A stretch of DNA of 7,964 nt from JBFHNV01 sp965365655 (GTDB taxonomy: Bacteria > Pseudomonadota > Gammaproteobacteria > HK1). Each line of letters opens with the position of its first letter. The stretch's first letter is position 1. The notes beneath the pieces were generated by a model. It saw nothing but the letters and a program-made list of their open reading frames with translations, ran no database searches and was not told the DNA's origin. A program made the translations under genes and the position numbers. Of this stretch, positions 5,790 to 7,964 are shown piece by piece. The DNA is taken from positions 1-7,964 of the forward strand of contig CBDUCN010000249.1 in the NCBI GenBank assembly GCA_965365655.1. Direction: 5' to 3'.

Positions 5790-7214
5790 TCACGCGACCC
5801 GCGCGCGATCCGACGCGAGCCATTGCGGCGCGTCGCCGCCGAGCACCGGCGTCGGGCGCTGCCAGCGCGGCGCGGTCTCCGACAGGCGCAGCACCGGCGC
5901 GAGGTGACGGATCGGGCCGTGGGCGGTCTCGGTCTCGACGCGCAGGCGATCGAGCTCCTGCTCGGAGAGGTCTACGCCGTCGCCGGGGTATGCGGCCTTG
6001 CCGTGACGGTAGATGAACAGCGCCGACTGGCACAGCGACACCTGCACGTGCCAGCTCCCGCCCTCGCGGGCGCGCCGCGCGAGCGCGAGCAGCGCGCCGT
6101 ACGCGCCGAGATAGCCGGTGGTGTAGTCGCAGGCCGCGGCGGGCAGCAGCCGCGGGCGATCCTCGCCGCCCTCGTCGCAGATCCCGCTCACCGTCTGCGC
6201 GATCTGCTCCCAGCCGGCGCGGTCGCGGAACGGTCCGTCGGGTCCGTAGCAGGTGATGGACACGTACACGATGCCGGGGCGAAGCGCCGCGAGGTCCTGC
6301 GGCGCGAAGCCGTGCCTTTGCATCACGCCCGGGCGGTAGCCCTGCGAGAACACGTCGGCGCCGCGCGCGAGCTCGCGAAGGCGCGCCGCGTCGTCGGCCT
6401 TCGTCAGGTCGAGGAAGCAGCTGCGCTTGCCGTGGCTGGTGTCCAGCACGTGCTCGGGCACCTGCGGCAGGTGCGGCGCGGTGACCATCAGCACGTCGGC
6501 GCCGTGCTCGGCGAGCGTGCGCGCGGCGATCGGGCCGGCGAGGATGCGCGTCAGGTCCAGCGCGCGGATGCCGGCGAGCGGTGCGCCGCCGGCGGGGAAG
6601 GGCTCCGGGTCCGCGTCGCCGATGCGCGTGATCTGCACCAGCGGCAGCGCGTCCACCGCGCGCCCGTGGGGGTGCGCGAGCCACTCGTCGTGGGCGCGCA
6701 CCATCGCGCCGCAGCCGCGCGCCTCGGCGATGGCCTCCTCGAGGTCCGGCGCGTTCCACCGCGCGACGGCCTTGCCCACCGCGTCCGGCGACGGATCCTT
6801 GCCGAGGCCCAGCACGCCGCACACCCGCGCCTGCAGGTTCGGCAGGTTGAAGTGCGGCAGGAACCAGCGCCCGTCCTTCGTCGGCCAGGGCTGGGTGATG
6901 GTCTGCATGTGGCGCATCGACGCGCTCTCGGGCACCGAGAAGCCGCCGTCGGCGCCGCGCGTCTGCAGGTAGTGGGTGCTGCGCAGCGTCGCCGCCGCGT
7001 CGCGCACGTCGATGGCCGCCTGCTGCCGGCGCCCGGTCTTCTGCTCCCAGACGTCGGACACCGCGACGCCGACCCCGGCCAGCACGTCGGCCACGGCCTC
7101 GCCGATGCGGAAGCGCGTCGAGAACACCGGATCGGCCCCGGTGATCGCGACCTCGCCGTCGCCGGGCACGCCGCGCCCGCGCAGTTCCAGCAGTTGCTGC
7201 AAGCCTGGTGTCAT
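5790..7214 (-). CDS. Class III CoA-transferase (CaiB/BaiF family) with rearranged domain order
   Basis: A 474-residue member of the family III CoA-transferases, which move CoA between carboxylic acids to activate a substrate for breakdown. The family's usual N-terminal signature appears only at 214-243 (LAGIRALDLTRILAGP, then LAEHGADVLMV). It is followed by the core GYRPGVMQRHGF (292-303), VSITCYGPDGPF (318-329) and CDYTTGYLGAYGALLAL (362-378). Asp363 is the likely catalytic Asp that carries the mixed anhydride. The first 210 residues look like the part normally found after the core, so the protein resembles a permuted or one-and-a-half-unit form. The frame stays open 81 residues further upstream, but that part is Ala/Arg-rich and overlaps the next gene. 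ATG at 7214 has a good GGGAGGG (7221-7227) with a six-base spacer. It is the first gene of a probable two-gene operon with the hydrolase. Substrate unknown. Confidence 0.9.
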   Translation of the reverse strand: MTPGLQQLLELRGRGVPGDGEVAITGADPVFSTRFRIGEAVADVLAGVGVAVSDVWEQKTGRRQQAAIDVRDAAATLRSTHYLQTRGADGGFSVPESASMRHMQTITQPWPTKDGRWFLPHFNLPNLQARVCGVLGLGKDPSPDAVGKAVARWNAPDLEEAIAEARGCGAMVRAHDEWLAHPHGRAVDALPLVQITRIGDADPEPFPAGGAPLAGIRALDLTRILAGPIAARTLAEHGADVLMVTAPHLPQVPEHVLDTSHGKRSCFLDLTKADDAARLRELARGADVFSQGYRPGVMQRHGFAPQDLAALRPGIVYVSITCYGPDGPFRDRAGWEQIAQTVSGICDEGGEDRPRLLPAAACDYTTGYLGAYGALLALARRAREGGSWHVQVSLCQSALFIYRHGKAAYPGDGVDLSEQELDRLRVETETAHGPIRHLAPVLRLSETAPRWQRPTPVLGGDAPQWLASDRARVA

Positions 7215-7295
7215 CGGATGCCCTCCCGCTCGCCGGACGCCGGTCCGGCCCTCGGTCGCCGCAACGCGACCTTCGCCGACCCACGAAGCGTTCAC

Positions 7296-7301
7296 ATTAC
7301 A
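7296..7301 (-). promoter_or_regulatory. -10 element for the CoA-transferase/hydrolase operon
   Basis: The minus strand reads TGTAAT (5/6 match to TATAAT) within GCTGTAATGTG. It is the only AT-rich spot in the 158 bases between the terminator hairpin of the CHRD gene and the ATG at 7214. It predicts a start near 7289 and a leader of about 75 bases. The -35 region is GC-rich and does not match the consensus, so an activator may be needed. Confidence 0.4.
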
Positions 7302-7372
7302 GCAGCCGCGCGCGGCAGCCGTGCCGGTCGGTGCGGCCGCGAGGCCGACGCGCGCGCCGGGCGTCGGGGAAT

Positions 7373-7410
7373 CGCCCCGCGGGCCGGCGGCGCTGCCGGC
7401 CCGCGGGGCG
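7373..7410 (-). terminator. Strong hairpin terminator after the CHRD gene
   Basis: A perfect 16-bp inverted repeat (CGCCCCGCGGGCCGGC at 7373-7388 and its exact complement at 7395-7410) with a six-base loop begins six bases after the CHRD stop codon. On the minus strand it is followed by ATTCCCC, so the T-run is minimal. The position and perfect pairing argue for transcription ending or transcript protection rather than chance. It separates the CHRD gene from the CoA-transferase operon. Confidence 0.6.
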
Positions 7411-7416
7411 TGCGCG

Positions 7417-7964
7417 TCAGCGCAGCGTGCCGCGGATCTCGCCGGCGCGCGAGTCACCGGCGACGCCGGTCGGGGTGTCCGGGTTCAGGTCGTCGGTGTG
7501 CACCACGACGGTGGCGCGACCCTCCCGGATTGCCGCGATCAGCCCTTGCACCGTGCCGGCGGTCGGGTCGGCGGCGTCCCAGACCGCGAGCTGGCCGTTG
7601 GTGATGATGAAGCCCTCGGCGAGGCGGCCGTTGACCGTCTCGGTCACGATCGTCGTGCCCGGAGGAGGGCCGCCCGTGAACCAGAACGCGACCGGGCCCG
7701 CCGGGTCCGTGTTCTCGACCGGTTCCGGCGAGACGTGGATGTGCGCCATCAGCAGGTTGTCGATGCCGGCGACCTTGACCCGGAACTCGACCGCAGTGTT
7801 CTCGTCGATGATCTCGACCTGTGCCTGCCCGGTCGCATTCGTCGCGACCATCGCGCCGCCCGCGTTGAAGGGCTCGAGGCGCGCCTTGAAGCGATCCGGC
7901 TTCGCCGCGTGGGCGGCGCCGGCGGCCACCACGAGGCCGAGGGTGACGGCGACAAGTGTTCTGT
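7417..7964 (-). CDS. Secreted CHRD-domain protein (start beyond window)
   Basis: A CHRD-domain protein, 181 residues in the window, with the true start to the right of base 7964. The frame opens at an in-window GTG (7932), but it stays open to the edge, and the upstream codons encode RTLVAVTLGL, which joins VVAAGAAHA to make a signal-peptide core ending in AHA-A. Export to the periplasm or outside is therefore likely, with the mature protein starting near AKPDRFKARL. The CHRD fold (named from chordin) shows as FKARLEPFNAGG, the repeat-strand region EFRVKVAGIDNLL, the conserved AHIHVSPEP, GPVAFWFTGG, and the closing VVVHTDDLNPDT...AGEIRGTL. Bacterial CHRD proteins have no settled function. The gene is closed by a strong hairpin and reads in the same direction as the CoA-transferase operon, but is probably a separate unit. 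Confidence 0.88.
   Translation of the reverse strand, partial: RTLVAVTLGLVVAAGAAHAAKPDRFKARLEPFNAGGAMVATNATGQAQVEIIDENTAVEFRVKVAGIDNLLMAHIHVSPEPVENTDPAGPVAFWFTGGPPPGTTIVTETVNGRLAEGFIITNGQLAVWDAADPTAGTVQGLIAAIREGRATVVVHTDDLNPDTPTGVAGDSRAGEIRGTLR

Noticed and set aside
7284..7301. A GAA-CGC-TTC mini-palindrome next to the -10 of the CoA-transferase gene, as a possible repressor operator.
   Set aside because: The arms are only three bases and do not extend, so it is not distinguishable from chance.
4989..7604. An 871-codon open frame on the plus strand.
   Set aside because: It lies antisense to the CoA-transferase, hydrolase and CHRD genes, is extremely Arg/Ala/His-rich and shows no domain. 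Long antisense frames are common at this G+C.

Overview
This is a GC-rich stretch (roughly 70% G+C by eye) of bacterial chromosome with densely packed genes. A perfect FNR/ANR-type palindrome, proteobacterial-looking promoters and the protein families suggest an environmental, metabolically versatile proteobacterium (for example a beta- or gammaproteobacterium). The sequence alone does not fix the taxon. I see no rRNA, tRNA, CRISPR array, insertion sequence, integrase or attachment site.

Layout, left to right. (1) 52-1206, minus: a thiolase-fold protein of the SCP2/lipid-transfer type that lacks the usual catalytic cysteine. (2) 1207-1724: the longest gap, holding a probable 50-residue small gene on the minus strand (1301-1453), a perfect FNR-like box (1529-1542) and a matching -10 element for the next gene. 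(3) 1725-2246, plus: an ATP-binding-type universal stress protein. (4) 2364-2795, plus: a hotdog-fold acyl-CoA thioesterase. (5) 2811-3587, minus: a TauE/SafE-type anion exporter, convergent with the thioesterase. (6) 3588-3904: a divergent promoter region with a possible 22-codon leader ORF. (7) 3905-4519, plus: a GNAT acetyltransferase. (8) 7214-5790 then 5753-4602, minus: a probable two-gene operon of a class III CoA-transferase with unusual domain order, followed by an epoxide-hydrolase-like alpha/beta hydrolase. (9) 7417-7964, minus: a secreted CHRD-domain protein whose start lies beyond the right edge, closed by a perfect 16-bp hairpin.

The thiolase-like protein, thioesterase, CoA-transferase and epoxide-hydrolase-like enzyme fit acyl-CoA-based breakdown of a lipid, terpenoid, steroid or aromatic carbon source, but no substrate can be named and the genes are not one operon. 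The best-supported regulatory signal is low-oxygen (FNR/ANR) control of the universal stress protein, possibly shared with the divergent small gene. No clearly new multi-gene system is visible. The items most worth checking are the FNR promoter, the small ORF beside it, the cysteine-less thiolase and the rearranged CoA-transferase. Several long open frames on the opposite strand of these genes are artefacts of high GC and are not annotated.
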